NCBI RefSeq assembly: GCF_947632095.1
Contig: NZ_CANROA010000026.1
Location: 1 to 33,893, forward strand
Reading direction: 5' to 3'
DNA from: an uncultured Microbacterium sp.
GTDB taxonomy: Bacteria > Actinomycetota > Actinomycetes > Actinomycetales > Microbacteriaceae
DNA: 33,893 nucleotides
Positions within the stretch are counted from its first letter, which is position 1. Every line of letters begins with the position of its first letter. Under the pieces are notes generated by a model, which saw nothing but the letters and a program-made list of their open reading frames with translations, did not search any database and was not told the DNA's origin. Shown piece after piece: positions 16,401 to 22,888 of this stretch. A program made the translations under genes and the position numbers.

Positions 16401-16866
16401 CCTCTACTCCGGCGAAGCGATCGCCGCTGGTTGGGAGACGGGCGGTTTCGATGCCTCGGCATGGCCGACCGGTGACGGCGTCTTCGGATGGGGACACACC
16501 GTGATCGACACCCCCTTGGACACCTCACTGTCGCCCCGACCGGTCACGAGCTACTACCGAACCCTCGTCGATGTCGCGGCTCTGGATTTCGAGACGGTCA
16601 CCTTGACGACGCGAGCGGATGACGGGATCGTCGTCTACGTGAACGGCACCGAGGTCGCCCGCAAGAACATCGACGCCGGGCCCGTCACGCCGGGAACGTA
16701 TGCGAATGCCGCAGTCTCAGCGTCGGTCGCCGCGAGCACGCCTCTCGTCGTAGAGGTGCCCGCTTCGGCGTTCATCGTCGGGAACAACACGATCGCCGTC
16801 GAGGTCCACTCGAACTACCGGTCGACCCCGAGCCACAGCTTTGCACTGATGGCGGTGTCTCAGTGA
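13423..16866 (+). CDS. Large secreted protein: fibrinogen-like YCDxxxxGGGW domain, beta-propeller, FN3 and two C-terminal repeats
   Basis: 1147 residues. A signal peptide covers 1-34 (basic start, hydrophobic core, ASA cleavage). A bacterial fibrinogen-like domain spans about 53-265, with SCWEIK at 53-58 and YCDQTRNGGGW at 83-93. Residues about 290-690 hold repeats of the type FVGGNFT / VAVGGYFT / FDPAFTG, suggesting a delta-60-like beta-propeller. A fibronectin type III domain (about 695-783) and two homologous beta-sandwich domains (about 785-949 and 982-1147), joined by a Pro-Glu linker, complete it. No LPXTG motif or C-terminal anchor is present, so it is probably released or held by polymer binding. 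I chose ATG 13423 because GAGAGG precedes it and the signal peptide starts there; ATG 13396 lacks a ribosome-binding site. The context suggests a role in the exopolysaccharide matrix (inferred). Confidence 0.88.
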   Translation: MNRTTPRTPTRIILALATAMITAAAMLTPMAASAAEPALPAADGLSEITAAASCWEIKQNRPAAPDGVYWLLTPAMTQAEQFYCDQTRNGGGWLLVGRGRDGWATATAGSGTPAQVRETVTGTAAFTPRQLSGEIIDQLNNDQPIGSLTDGIRLVRATNQAGTTWQEGSFTLSSPRDGWTWFFNNQQRIAQYTLGGSTRTGGQTSNFGWDNNYNRVRTITGSTEGWSMGFGFGSNIRGNPSDTSYLWSKNTSTGYARPFTQVFIRPKLKSADLFTAIGATGTPAVENDAVVSSFAETQNWGVAGLGAGPSSIEGSNEVSAFAEVDGTVFVGGNFTTVQKTAGGGSAQSQSYLAAFSRDSAEFVSSFRPTFNNQVKALAALPGDRVAVGGYFTQVNGEPYAGLVVLNASTGAIDPAFTGRLINALSGGVPVVRTLDVQDGWLYAAGSFTHSTGGSATNQRYTRGAARFSVTDGTPDGSWNPEFNGTVVSLDASDRGDRVYFAGFFSQSQSRPADKGAAMSTADTSLIAWPVVFSNRDGGRTGYQQAVLEVGDRVWLGGAEHSLMSYDRDGLAMLSSSIGETGGDFQAIASDGQAVYGGCHCFDTQYEGATRWPSIGTGWTSADAIYGTGAWSAASGDRMAGFNGSFNTNRGAGAWALFVDSAGTLWQGGDYTYSTRAGYARQWSGGFVRHAQMDASAPTAPSELTATTSSEGVSLSWAASSDDRAVSVYQVLRHDRVVATVTTTSTTLPAAPATTDYFVRALDARGNASASTAAVRASAAPEQPASSALISAGSSWAYVYDAVGPTEDWTSTGYDDSSWGTGAAPLGWGQTQLGTTLSTSVSPKPLASFYRHDFQISDASVVESVTLTTRADDGVVVYVNGSEVARKNVDAGTAGVSTYANAAVSASAALANPVTVTIPGHHFTTGTNVVAVSVHSNYRSTPSHSFELTAEATIGTQPAAPEPAPEPEPEPEPQPGPEPASGTILVASDTDWSYLYSGEAIAAGWETGGFDASAWPTGDGVFGWGHTVIDTPLDTSLSPRPVTSYYRTLVDVAALDFETVTLTTRADDGIVVYVNGTEVARKNIDAGPVTPGTYANAAVSASVAASTPLVVEVPASAFIVGNNTIAVEVHSNYRSTPSHSFALMAVSQ
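15776..16857 (+). repeat. Duplicated C-terminal domain within the secreted protein
   Basis: Two in-frame copies of a domain of about 160 residues (15776-16260 and 16366-16857). Both contain a W-D-S/A-S-x-W-x-T/P-G core, then TTRADDG, VVVYVNG, EVARKN, TYANAAVSAS and VHSNYRSTPSHSF in the same order. Conservation is highest in the second half. It is likely a carbohydrate-binding-like jelly-roll domain (inferred). Confidence 0.85.
16312..16335 (+). repeat. Hexanucleotide CCCGAA tandem repeat coding the Pro-Glu linker
   Basis: Four perfect CCCGAA units lie inside a longer Pro-Glu-rich stretch (about 16300-16362) between the two repeated domains of the secreted protein. Gain or loss of units would stay in frame and change linker length only. 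Confidence 0.85.
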
Positions 16867-17591
16867 CCGCGACCGTACAGCCTCCGGCTCCGACGACTTT
16901 CCGCGGTCACCTGCATGCGTTGAATGGCGCGCAGAAGAACGGAGCCGGGGTACCCGCCTACATGCGCTGGATCAACCGCCGTCTGGCCCGGGTGATCGCC
17001 GCGGCGAGCGCCACCATCGGGCTGACGCCGAACATGGTCACGGCATTCAGCGCCGCACTCTCCGGCGCCGGGCTTGCGATCATGATCGTCTTCCCACCGT
17101 CGTGGTGGTCGGCTCCTCTGACTGGTGTGCTCCTGGCCGCAGGCTTCGTCTTCGATTCGGCCGATGGGCAGGTGGCTCGGCTGACGGGTCGTTCGAGTCC
17201 GGCAGGCGAGTGGCTCGATCATGTGGTCGATGCGGTCCGCACACCGATGATCCATCTGAGCGTCGCGGTCGCCGTCGTCCTCCACCTCCCGGACCTGATT
17301 CTCCTTGCGGTGGTCGCGCTGCTGTTCACGGTCATGAGCGTCGGACAGTTCATGAGTCAGATCCTCGCCGAGCAACTCGTGCGCGATGACGACGGTCATC
17401 AGCCGGAGGGACGGGGTATCCGCAAGTCGGTGATGCTTCTTCCGACGGACACCGGTGTGCTCTGCTGGAGCTTCGTGCTCTGGGCCGTGCCGCCGTTGTT
17501 CGCGGTGTCCTACGGCGCTCTTTTCGTGATCAATCTCGTGCACACTGCCGCGTCCATGCGGCGCAAGTTCCTCAAGCTCGCCTCGCTTTAA
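16863..17591 (+). CDS. CDP-alcohol phosphotransferase family membrane protein
   Basis: A 242-residue integral membrane enzyme with the full CDP-alcohol phosphotransferase signature: D98, D101-G102, A105-R106, G115, D119 and D123, matching D-x2-DG-x2-AR-x8-G-x3-D-x3-D. It has about six hydrophobic helices. Such enzymes displace CMP from a CDP-linked alcohol with a second alcohol, making phospholipids or phosphodiester-linked products. Its place inside the exopolysaccharide operon suggests polymer or lipid-carrier decoration rather than bulk phospholipid synthesis (inferred). The GTG start overlaps the previous stop (GTGA). Its TAA shares bases with the TAA of the convergent gene. The cytidylyltransferase at 24216 could provide its CDP substrate. 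Confidence 0.9.
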   Translation: MTATVQPPAPTTFRGHLHALNGAQKNGAGVPAYMRWINRRLARVIAAASATIGLTPNMVTAFSAALSGAGLAIMIVFPPSWWSAPLTGVLLAAGFVFDSADGQVARLTGRSSPAGEWLDHVVDAVRTPMIHLSVAVAVVLHLPDLILLAVVALLFTVMSVGQFMSQILAEQLVRDDDGHQPEGRGIRKSVMLLPTDTGVLCWSFVLWAVPPLFAVSYGALFVINLVHTAASMRRKFLKLASL

Positions 17592-19075
17592 GCCTCAGGC
17601 ACCGTCCGATCGGGCGTGGCGCGGTGCGACGAAGTCTTCTCGATGACGGCGCCGAGCAGTGCGGTGTCTGTTCCCGCGGCTTCTTCTCGGATCCATCGGA
17701 TCTCCGTGGTCGTGGTGGCGTGCTCGCGCGCGATCACGATGACGGAGTGAGCGACGCGCATGGCCGAAAGGATACTGGCCGGGTGCGCCTGCGCCGAGAG
17801 GATGAGGAACGTCAAGGTCTCTTCACCGGCATCATCGATCGCCGCGTGTGTTTGACGCGTCATGAACAGATCGCCCTGACTGTCGTCCCTGGTATCGGTG
17901 GCGTTGAAGAAGCGCAGGGTCGGTATGTTCGGTGCTCCACCGGCCCCGTCCACGTCTCCTTCGAGTGCGAGTGCCTGACGCAGACCACTGCGCCATTCCT
18001 CCTTCGCCTCTGGGACGATGAGTTGGACGCTGTAACCGGACTGCGCGGTTGCCACCGCGAGATTCACCGCCGTCGCGGAGGTGTATGTGCGGTGCGTGGC
18101 ATCGACGACCAGGACGGTCGTGCCCAGATAGATCTCGGAGAGCAGTCGCTCTCGGGCGATGCGCAGGGCATCTGCCGCGGATCCGATAGCAGGGATCTTC
18201 GCACGGCGCGGGTCGACCTCGGCGAACACCGGTGCGCCGAGGGCTCGCGCCGTCTCTCCCGCGTTGCGGAGGCGACGGTCGAGGGGGTTCCAGGCGAATG
18301 CCGCGATGATACCGGCCACGAGGCCTCCGGCCAGTCCGGTGAGCATGGTCCGCGTTCGTCCGGGTGCGTAGGCGAGTTCGTTGTTCTCGGCGGCGGAGAG
18401 AACGGTGCCGCCCGTCGTGTCGACGCTCTGCAGCCCGTTGCGCTCGGAGAGCAGCCCTTCGAGCTCGGTGAGGATCTGCTGCCGCTGTGTAGCGGCCTGC
18501 GCGTAGGCGACGCTGTTCTGGTCGGCGGATGTGAGCTGCTGGTTGATCGAGGCGAGTGTCTCGTTGAGCGCGTCGATGCGATCGGTGAGATTCGAGACCA
18601 TGACCGCGATGCGTTCGCGCGCCTGTTCGCTGCGGAAGGAGAGGTAGGCGGATGCCACGGCGTCCGCTCCGGTGATCGCGGATCCGGCGGTCTCGCCCTC
18701 GAAGGCGACGGTGACGACGGCTGCACCGGAGGAGGTCACGACGGTCGATGCCGCGCGGATCTCGGCGGGGCTGAGCCGTCCATCGATCTGTTCGGATGCC
18801 CGGGCGGCCACGACGTGCGATCGAGCGATGGCCGCCTCGGTCGCGTCGTCGAGCAGGCCGGATGCTGCGCGCTGCGCGCTGAACGGCTCTGTGGTGATGA
18901 CGTTGAGGCTGACCGTGGTCGTGGCTGTGACGGTCTGCGGCGCCAGCACGAGGAATCCACCCGCTGCGAGGCATCCGAGCAGGGCTCCTCCGACGAGCAC
19001 TCGCCATTGACGCATCAGAACGAAGACGTAGTAGTCGATCCCGAGCGTGGCGGTGCTTGTCTGATCTTCATTCAT
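17588..19075 (-). CDS. Wzz/chain-length-determinant-like protein with degenerate tyrosine-kinase domain
   Basis: 495 residues. TM1 lies at about 27-46, an extracytoplasmic region with a coiled-coil stretch at about 145-215, and TM2 at about 244-262. A cytoplasmic C-terminal domain resembles bacterial BY-kinases. In these polysaccharide co-polymerases the kinase normally has a Walker A motif with GKT/S. Here the matching segment (about 322-340, VVDATHRTYTSATAVNLA) keeps the fold pattern TAVNLA but lacks the P-loop Gly-Lys. The C-terminus also lacks a tyrosine cluster. It would therefore control chain length without kinase activity, or bind another ligand. It reads opposite to its neighbours. 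Its start codon sits in a perfect 14-bp palindrome (ATTCATCGATGAAT). Confidence 0.85.
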   Translation of the reverse strand: MNEDQTSTATLGIDYYVFVLMRQWRVLVGGALLGCLAAGGFLVLAPQTVTATTTVSLNVITTEPFSAQRAASGLLDDATEAAIARSHVVAARASEQIDGRLSPAEIRAASTVVTSSGAAVVTVAFEGETAGSAITGADAVASAYLSFRSEQARERIAVMVSNLTDRIDALNETLASINQQLTSADQNSVAYAQAATQRQQILTELEGLLSERNGLQSVDTTGGTVLSAAENNELAYAPGRTRTMLTGLAGGLVAGIIAAFAWNPLDRRLRNAGETARALGAPVFAEVDPRRAKIPAIGSAADALRIARERLLSEIYLGTTVLVVDATHRTYTSATAVNLAVATAQSGYSVQLIVPEAKEEWRSGLRQALALEGDVDGAGGAPNIPTLRFFNATDTRDDSQGDLFMTRQTHAAIDDAGEETLTFLILSAQAHPASILSAMRVAHSVIVIAREHATTTTEIRWIREEAAGTDTALLGAVIEKTSSHRATPDRTVPEA

Positions 19076-19189
19076 CGATGAATTCCCCTTGACCTCGCTC
19101 GCGGCGAGTCCGTTCCCCAGCGGACCCAGCGGATGAGCCGGCCCATGGGCTTATTCTAAGGTGCGGGAACTGGGGAAAGCGGTGGACGG
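19076..19189. promoter_or_regulatory. Divergent promoter region with CTGGGGAA on both strands
   Basis: A back-to-back regulatory region. On the minus strand, TAGAAT (19158-19153) is a good -10. Downstream of it a hairpin displays the motif: GTCCG (19125-19121), loop CTGGGGAA, CGGAC (19112-19108). A second stem follows (CTCGC/GCGAG). On the plus strand, TAAGGT (19157-19162) could be a -10, followed 6 nt later by ACTGGGGAA at 19169-19177, which would place the motif at the very start of the transcript. The promoter calls are weaker than the repeat itself. Confidence 0.5.
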
Positions 19190-20494
19190 TTGAGCAGCCT
19201 GAGATCTTGGGGGAGCCGGGCGCTCCGCGTGCCGGTGCTGCGCACGGTGTTGCCGCGGTGGCCGTTCACGGCGATGCTCGCGCTGTTCCCCCTGTGGTGG
19301 GCTCTCGGGCTCGGGCAGATGGCGTGGATTCCGCTCGCCGGCTGCATGGTCGTGCTGATGGTGCGGCGCGGGGGGATCGAGATCCCCCGTGGGTTCGCCC
19401 TGTGGCTGCTGTTCTTCGTGCTGATGTGCGCGTCGATCGTGGGGGTTGATACGAGCGGCCGTTTGATCGGTTTCGTCTATCGGGCACTTCTTTACGCGAC
19501 CGTCACCGTCGTGTTCGTCTACGTGTACAACGCTCGTGAGTCATTGACGCTGCGATATGTGCTCGGCGTGTTCTCGCTCTTCTGGTTGTGGGCGGTGATC
19601 GGTGGGTTCGCCGGCATCTTCGCCCCGGAGTTCTCCTTCCGGACTCCGCTCGCCTATGTCCTGCCGCAGGGGTTGCAGGCGAATGAGCTGGTCGGGGAGA
19701 TGGTCGTGCGTCGATTGACGCAGTACAACCCCGATAGCTGGCTGGCGTTGGATCCGCGCCCCTCGGCGCCGTTCCTCTATACGAACGGGTGGGGGAACGT
19801 CTATTCGATAACGCTGCCTCTCGTGGTCGCATACATGACGCTGATCCGACGCGGGCGCCGGTTTTGGGCGCTGATGGCAGCGATCCCGCTCTCCCTCATT
19901 CCCGCGTTCCTCACGTTGAACCGGGGAATGTTCATCGGCTTGTTCGTGGCAGCCGCGTACCTCTTCTTCCGGTTCGTCCTGGCCGGGAAAGTGCGCGAGG
20001 TGCTGACGCTCGGCATCATCGGTGTCATCGCCGGCATCGCAGCCGTGCTTCTGGATGTCGGCAGCAAGCTGCAGGGCCGTGTCGAGACGAGCTCGTCGAC
20101 GGAGGACCGCGCGAACCTCTATGAGGAGACGTTCACGCGCACTCTGCAATCGCCGCTCTTCGGGTACGGCGCACCGCGGCCCTCTTTCACCGAGGGCGCG
20201 CCCTCTGCGGGCACGCAGGGGCACGTCTGGATGGTGATGTTCTCGCACGGTTTCCCTGCACTGCTGTGCTTCCTCGGCGCCTTGGCATGGTTGTTCTTCG
20301 CAACGTGGCGGGGGCGAAGCACTGCGATGCTCGTGCTGAACGCGGTGCAGCTCGTGATCCTCGTCGAGGTGTTCTTCTACGGTGTACTCCCCGATGGCCT
20401 GATACTCACGCTGCCCGCTGCCGCGCTGGTGATCCGGGAGCTGAACCGGAGTCCGGACCGCACCCCGTTGCCCGCGGGCTCGGCTCCGGGCTAA
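19190..20494 (+). CDS. O-antigen ligase/polymerase (Wzy-like) membrane protein
   Basis: A 434-residue polytopic protein with about ten hydrophobic helices and one long extracytoplasmic loop (about residues 150-215) before the Wzy_C-like segment. It contains the arginine motif LNRGMFIGL and, later, FGYGAP and THG-like GHVWMVMFSHGF, typical of O-antigen ligase/Wzy proteins that polymerise or attach repeat units outside the membrane. The start is TTG 19190, preceded by GGTGGA. Later GTG codons (for example 19229) are possible, so the first dozen residues are uncertain. It heads the transcription unit that includes two glycosyltransferases and an acyltransferase. Ligase and polymerase cannot be separated by sequence alone; polymerase fits the context. 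Confidence 0.88.
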   Translation: MSSLRSWGSRALRVPVLRTVLPRWPFTAMLALFPLWWALGLGQMAWIPLAGCMVVLMVRRGGIEIPRGFALWLLFFVLMCASIVGVDTSGRLIGFVYRALLYATVTVVFVYVYNARESLTLRYVLGVFSLFWLWAVIGGFAGIFAPEFSFRTPLAYVLPQGLQANELVGEMVVRRLTQYNPDSWLALDPRPSAPFLYTNGWGNVYSITLPLVVAYMTLIRRGRRFWALMAAIPLSLIPAFLTLNRGMFIGLFVAAAYLFFRFVLAGKVREVLTLGIIGVIAGIAAVLLDVGSKLQGRVETSSSTEDRANLYEETFTRTLQSPLFGYGAPRPSFTEGAPSAGTQGHVWMVMFSHGFPALLCFLGALAWLFFATWRGRSTAMLVLNAVQLVILVEVFFYGVLPDGLILTLPAAALVIRELNRSPDRTPLPAGSAPG

Positions 20495-20551
20495 AGTGGG
20501 GGAATCACGCCGATGGGGAGGCGTGGCATCGACCGAGACTTTGGGGAGTCC
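20492..20551 (+). promoter_or_regulatory. Internal leader with two TGGGG-loop hairpins, one sequestering the ribosome-binding site
   Basis: TAAAGT at 20492-20497 resembles a -10 and overlaps the end of the polymerase gene. Hairpin A: CACGCC (20506-20511), loop GATGGGGA, GGCGTG (20520-20525). Hairpin B: GACT (20537-20540), loop TTGGGG, AGTC (20547-20550), one base before the ATG at 20552. The loop of hairpin B carries the only Shine-Dalgarno-like sequence. Confidence 0.5.
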
Positions 20552-21460
20552 ATGGTGCATCCATCTGTCAGTGTTGTCATGGCGACACGAGATCGTCCGC
20601 AGCTTCTGCGTCGAGCAGTCGCTTCCGTCTTCGCGCAGGAGAACGTTCCGCCGATCGAAGTGGTGCTCGTCTACGACGGCACGCCGATCGACGAGTTATT
20701 CGACCTCGAGCGGGGCCCACACACTCTTCGGGCGGTGAACAATGCGCGTACGCCCGGCCTCGCCGGTGCGCGAAACACCGGAATCATGCAGGCTTCGGCG
20801 CCGTTGATCGCCTTCTGCGATGACGATGACGAGTGGAAGCCGGGGAAGCTGGCAGCCCAGCTCGGGCTCTTCGACGACCCCGAGGTGGTGCTGGCGGCGA
20901 CCGGGATCGAGATCCATTCGACCGGAGGGAAGCACGAGCGCCTGTCGCCTGCTTCCGTCGACCTCGATGATCTGTTGCGCTCGCGCATCACCGAGTTGCA
21001 TCCCTCGTCGTTCGTGGTGCGGGCTGCGGAGCTGCGCGGGCCGCTCGGCCTGGTCGATGAGGAGCTTCCGGCCTCTTACGGCGAGGATTACGACGTGCTG
21101 CTGCGTGCGGCGAAGGTGGGGCGCATCGTGGCGGTGCCAGAAGCGCTCACGATCATCCACTGGGACCGGACCTCGTTCTTCAGTGAGAAGTGGCAGGGCA
21201 TCGTCGATGGTCTCAGCTATCTGCTGCAGAAGCATCCGGAGTTCACCCGCAGCGGTGTCGGGCAGGCGCGCATCGAGGGGCAGATCGCGTTTGCGCATGG
21301 TGCTCTGGGCGATCGCTCATCGGCCCGCTCGTGGGCTCGTCGGGCGATCGGTCATGACGCCCGTCAGCCTCGGGCTTATCTCGCGATGATGGTGGGCTTG
21401 GGCCTTGTCTCCGGTGAGCGGGTCGTCTCGGCGTTGAACCGGCGCGGCCGGGGCATGTGA
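20552..21460 (+). CDS. Family 2 glycosyltransferase
   Basis: A 302-residue GT-A fold glycosyltransferase that would add one sugar to the lipid-linked repeat unit. VSVVMATRDRP opens the nucleotide-binding fold, NNARTPGLAGARNTGI follows, the metal-binding acidic cluster is CDDDDEW, and GEDYD marks the acceptor-side catalytic region. The C-terminal 60 residues are helical and include a TPR-like alanine/arginine-rich stretch. I chose ATG 20552 because the conserved fold begins right after it and TTGGGGAG precedes it; ATG 20513 would add 13 atypical residues. It overlaps the next gene at ATGTGATG. Confidence 0.92.
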   Translation: MVHPSVSVVMATRDRPQLLRRAVASVFAQENVPPIEVVLVYDGTPIDELFDLERGPHTLRAVNNARTPGLAGARNTGIMQASAPLIAFCDDDDEWKPGKLAAQLGLFDDPEVVLAATGIEIHSTGGKHERLSPASVDLDDLLRSRITELHPSSFVVRAAELRGPLGLVDEELPASYGEDYDVLLRAAKVGRIVAVPEALTIIHWDRTSFFSEKWQGIVDGLSYLLQKHPEFTRSGVGQARIEGQIAFAHGALGDRSSARSWARRAIGHDARQPRAYLAMMVGLGLVSGERVVSALNRRGRGM

Positions 21461-22362
21461 TGCCTCGCCTCTCGGTGATCGTTCCGGCGTACAACGCCGC
21501 GGCGACGATCATTCCGGCGATCCGTTCGTCGTTGCGCGCGCTCCCCCGCGATGCAGAGGTCGTGGTCCTCGATGACGGCAGCACCGACGCGACAGCGGAG
21601 GAGATCGGGCGGATCGATGACTCGCGGGTGCGGGTGTTGTCGCGGCCGAATCGCGGTGTGGCTGCGGCACTGAATGAGCTGCTCTCGGTGACCGACAGCG
21701 AGTTCGTGGCCCGTATGGATGCCGATGATCTGGTGCTTCCCGGTCGATTCCGGCGTCAGCGGCAGGCGGTCGGTGCGGGTGCCGATGCTGTTTTCACGAC
21801 GGTCGTGACGTGGGGCGCGGGAGTTCCCTCTCTCCCCCGACCGACGGGTATCGAGCCGGAGGACTTCCCACTGCATCTTCTGCTCACCAACCCCGTCGCT
21901 CACTCGACGCTGTTCGCCCGGCGCAGTGCGATGGTCGATGCGGGCGGTTACCGCTCCGTTCCGACCGAGGATTACGATCTCTGGCTGCGTATGGCGGTAC
22001 GCGGCACGCGTCTTCGGCGGTTGCCTCTGCCCGGGCTCGCGTACCGGATCCATCCCGGCCAGGTGACGGCGTCGATGAGCTGGCGCCGTTCGTCGTGGGA
22101 AAGCGCGGAGCTCTCCCAGTCGTATTCCGCGCTGGCCGAGACGCTGCTCGGTGCGCCGGCGCGGAGGATCACCTCGTTGTCGATCGCAGATGGTGCGACT
22201 GACGCTGACAAGCGGGCAGAACTCGATGTGTTCTCCGAGCGCTTCCGGTCGGCAGCCGCTTCGCATGCTCCGAGGGCCCGTCGTGCTCTGCACCGCAAGC
22301 TCGGGGAACGGCGATCCTGGTTGCACAGCCGCCTTTCTGACACCGAGGTGAGTCACGTATGA
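21460..22362 (+). CDS. Family 2 glycosyltransferase
   Basis: A 300-residue GT2 enzyme with the N-terminal LSVIVPAYNAAATI, VLDDGSTDAT, NRGVAAALNELL and the metal-binding ARMDADD. A later TEDYDLWLRM corresponds to the catalytic ED motif. It should add another sugar to the repeat unit; donor and linkage are unknown. The start overlaps the previous stop (GTG 21457 and ATG 21460 are both possible; ATG is used). Its TGA overlaps the ATG of the acyltransferase gene (ATGA), so the three genes are translationally coupled. Confidence 0.92.
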   Translation: MPRLSVIVPAYNAAATIIPAIRSSLRALPRDAEVVVLDDGSTDATAEEIGRIDDSRVRVLSRPNRGVAAALNELLSVTDSEFVARMDADDLVLPGRFRRQRQAVGAGADAVFTTVVTWGAGVPSLPRPTGIEPEDFPLHLLLTNPVAHSTLFARRSAMVDAGGYRSVPTEDYDLWLRMAVRGTRLRRLPLPGLAYRIHPGQVTASMSWRRSSWESAELSQSYSALAETLLGAPARRITSLSIADGATDADKRAELDVFSERFRSAAASHAPRARRALHRKLGERRSWLHSRLSDTEVSHV

Positions 22363-22877
22363 CGGGCCAGAGCCCCCGCGAGCTGTTGCGCGCCGCGCGT
22401 GCAGCGGATCGTCGGTCGAATGCGAACTACCCCAAGAGCCGTTTCGTGCTGCGGTGGTTCCGGCTCGCGGCGTATTGGCGCGGCCGGCGTGGCCCTCTCG
22501 CGCGTGCCGTGTTCGCCATCGTCGGGGGCGGCTACAAACTGGTCACCGAGACGCTCATGGGGTTCGAGCTTCCTGCAAGCACTGAGGTCGGCCCGGGGCT
22601 TCGGCTACGGCACGGTTTCGGTGTGGTCGTGAATCCGGCGACGCGCATCGGCGCGAACGTCATGCTCCGTCAGGGCGTCACTCTGGGCAATCGCATCGCA
22701 TCGACGGATTGCCCAACGATCGAGGATGACGTCGAGATCGGTGTGGGCGCCGTGATCATCGGCGCGGTGACGATCGGGCGGGGTGCGCGGATCGGGCCGA
22801 ACGCCGTGGTCTTCCGTGACGTTCCGGCGGGGGCGACGGTCGCGTCTCCCACGAGCGAGGTCCGCCTGCCCGGCTGA
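22359..22877 (+). CDS. Left-handed beta-helix acyltransferase (serine acetyltransferase-like)
   Basis: A 172-residue protein with hexapeptide repeats in its second half (for example IGANVM, IEDDVEIGVGAVIIGAVTIGRGARIGPNAVVFRDVP, given here as family pattern), which form a left-handed beta-helix. The HGFGVVV segment contains the conserved His expected to activate the hydroxyl acceptor. The N-terminal helical part is short compared with CysE, so it resembles capsule acetyltransferases rather than cysteine-pathway enzymes. It probably O-acetylates the sugar repeat unit. Its stop lies 11 bp from the stop of the convergent glycosyltransferase gene. Confidence 0.88.
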   Translation: MTGQSPRELLRAARAADRRSNANYPKSRFVLRWFRLAAYWRGRRGPLARAVFAIVGGGYKLVTETLMGFELPASTEVGPGLRLRHGFGVVVNPATRIGANVMLRQGVTLGNRIASTDCPTIEDDVEIGVGAVIIGAVTIGRGARIGPNAVVFRDVPAGATVASPTSEVRLPG

Positions 22878-22888
22878 GCGCCGCTCCC

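Noticed and set aside
16700..16866. Sortase (LPXTG) anchor at the end of the secreted protein
   Set aside because: No LPXTG, hydrophobic tail or positive end is present; the protein stops within the last repeated domain.
20513..20551. Upstream ATG 20513 as the start of the first GT2 gene
   Set aside because: It adds 13 residues unlike the family, lacks a ribosome-binding site, and its sequence is explained by the two leader hairpins.
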